A DNA stretch of 64,000 nt from Acidisarcina polymorpha (GTDB taxonomy: Bacteria; Acidobacteriota; Terriglobia; Terriglobales; Acidobacteriaceae), in the NCBI RefSeq assembly GCF_003330725.1, contig NZ_CP030840.1:5208001-5272000 (forward strand). The letters are read 5' to 3'. The notes beneath the pieces were generated by a model. It had not been told where the DNA came from. It saw only the letters and a list, made by a program, of their open reading frames with translations, and made no database searches. A program made the position numbers and the translations under genes. Of this stretch, positions 63,191-64,000 are shown piece by piece; position 1 is the stretch's first letter; each line of letters opens with the position of its first letter.

Positions 63191-63739
63191 ATGGCAGCGA
63201 GATTGAAAGAGAAGTATTTGAAGGAACTCAAGCCAGCGCTCCAGAAGGAGCTTGGTTTGGACAACCCCATGGCGGTGCCAAGACTCGAGAAGATCGTCGT
63301 CAATATGGGGCTTGGAGAGGCCACCCAGAACGCCAAGATGCTGGATCCGTTGGTGAACGACCTTGCACTGATTACCGGACAAAAGCCAGTAACCACCCGG
63401 GCGAAGAAGTCAATCGCCGCCTTCAAGCTGCGCGAAGGGATGCCGATCGGCGCTATGGTCACCTTGCGCGGAGACACGATGTACGAGTTTCTCGATCGCC
63501 TGGTTTCTGTGGCTCTGCCCCGCGTCAGAGATTTCAAGGGCGTCTCGACCAAGAGCTTCGATGGCCGAGGAAACTACACGATCGGCGTGCGGGACCAGCT
63601 GATCTTCGCCGAGATCGATTACTCCAAGGTGGATAAATTGAAGGGGATGAATATCACGATTGTGACCTCCGCCCCCGATGATAACTCGGCACGCGCCCTG
63701 CTACGGCAATTCGGCATTCCCTTTAGGGCGGCTGCGTAG
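63191..63739 (+). CDS. rplE: 50S ribosomal protein L5
   Basis: 5S rRNA-binding protein of the central protuberance. Start at ATG 63191, preceded by GAAGAGACAAG. An in-frame ATG at 63125 adds 22 non-L5 residues. [76 protein letters not shown] and [28 protein letters not shown] are canonical. About 182 residues. Confidence 0.97.
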   Translation: MAARLKEKYLKELKPALQKELGLDNPMAVPRLEKIVVNMGLGEATQNAKMLDPLVNDLALITGQKPVTTRAKKSIAAFKLREGMPIGAMVTLRGDTMYEFLDRLVSVALPRVRDFKGVSTKSFDGRGNYTIGVRDQLIFAEIDYSKVDKLKGMNITIVTSAPDDNSARALLRQFGIPFRAAA

Positions 63740-63812
63740 CCAAAGCGTTTTACCGGGGCTACGTCGTATTTTGAACTAGGCGGAAACGCTGCAACTTTAG
63801 TTAAGAGGAAGC

Positions 63813-63998
63813 ATGTCAACTACAGCGAAGAGGGTGAAGGACGCTCGTAAACCCAAGTTTTCATCGCGCCAGCATAACCGCTGCAAGCTTTGCGGCCGGC
63901 CGCGCGCATATATGCGCAAATTTGGATTGTGCCGCCTGTGCTTCCGGCAGCTGGCCTTGCGCGGCGATATTCCAGGCGTGACCAAGTCGTCCTGGTAG
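63813..63998 (+). CDS. rpsN: 30S ribosomal protein S14, zinc-binding type Z
   Basis: 30S head protein of the short zinc-ribbon form (S14Z) and not the 101-residue form. The zinc ligands are Cys24, Cys27, Cys40 and Cys43 ([20 protein letters not shown]). [42 protein letters not shown] complete the 61 residues. GAGGAAGC lies just before the ATG. Last gene in the window; the spc operon continues to the right. Confidence 0.97.
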   Translation: MSTTAKRVKDARKPKFSSRQHNRCKLCGRPRAYMRKFGLCRLCFRQLALRGDIPGVTKSSW

Positions 63999-64000
63999 TG

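Overview
The window (about 60% GC) looks like a chromosomal segment of an Acidobacteriota species, probably class Terriglobia. The signs are an Oar-like TonB-dependent receptor with an N-terminal carboxypeptidase-regulatory-like domain, paired GMC oxidoreductase / gluconate 2-dehydrogenase subunit 3 genes, Tat-exported TIM-barrel and Gfo/Idh/MocA enzymes, and many glycoside hydrolases. The assignment rests on gene content, since there is no rRNA gene to confirm it. I see no insertion sequence, prophage, CRISPR array or tRNA gene.

Layout. (a) 1-5.5 kb: a DUF1275 membrane protein (cut by the window edge), glpK, rpiA and an abutting otsB-otsA trehalose pair. (b) 5.6-18.2 kb: oxidative metabolism with two separate Tat-subunit/GMC-flavoprotein pairs, an L-threonine aldolase-like enzyme, a multicopper oxidase, a spermidine dehydrogenase-like flavoprotein, a Gfo/Idh/MocA dehydrogenase coupled to a SIS-domain enzyme, and a Tat-exported TIM-barrel enzyme coupled to the second GMC gene. 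(c) 18.3-35.8 kb: a glycan-use region with GH9, GH20, a TonB-dependent receptor, a TPR protein, a second (Tat-exported) Gfo/Idh/MocA protein, a ROK kinase, a GH2 enzyme whose active site matches exo-beta-D-glucosaminidases, an APC permease and a second Tat-exported TIM-barrel enzyme. (d) 35.9-51 kb: housekeeping and hypothetical genes (trmFO, DUF1003, der, a tautomerase, dinG, a 1-Cys peroxiredoxin, a large lipoprotein, an S9 peptidase). (e) 51-64 kb: the str, S10 and early spc ribosomal clusters in canonical order, rpsL to rpsN, running off the right edge.

How it fits together. Regions b and c suggest a cell that takes oligosaccharides (plausibly chitin- or chitosan-derived) through the TonB receptor, trims them in the periplasm with GH20/GH2/GH9 enzymes, and also oxidises glycosides in the periplasm with Tat-exported flavoprotein pairs. 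The GMC + Tat subunit + TIM-barrel + Gfo/Idh/MocA set resembles the components of 3-keto-glycoside metabolism. The best regulatory evidence is a shared 17-bp operator-like sequence (consensus nTTCAAWCGWTTnAATA) in the promoter regions of the GH9, TonB-receptor and GH2 genes, always in the same orientation relative to the gene. This looks like a LacI-family regulon whose regulator lies outside the window. In the ribosomal region the spacers carry several RNA-structure candidates, including a small repeated element that keeps its hairpin through paired base changes.
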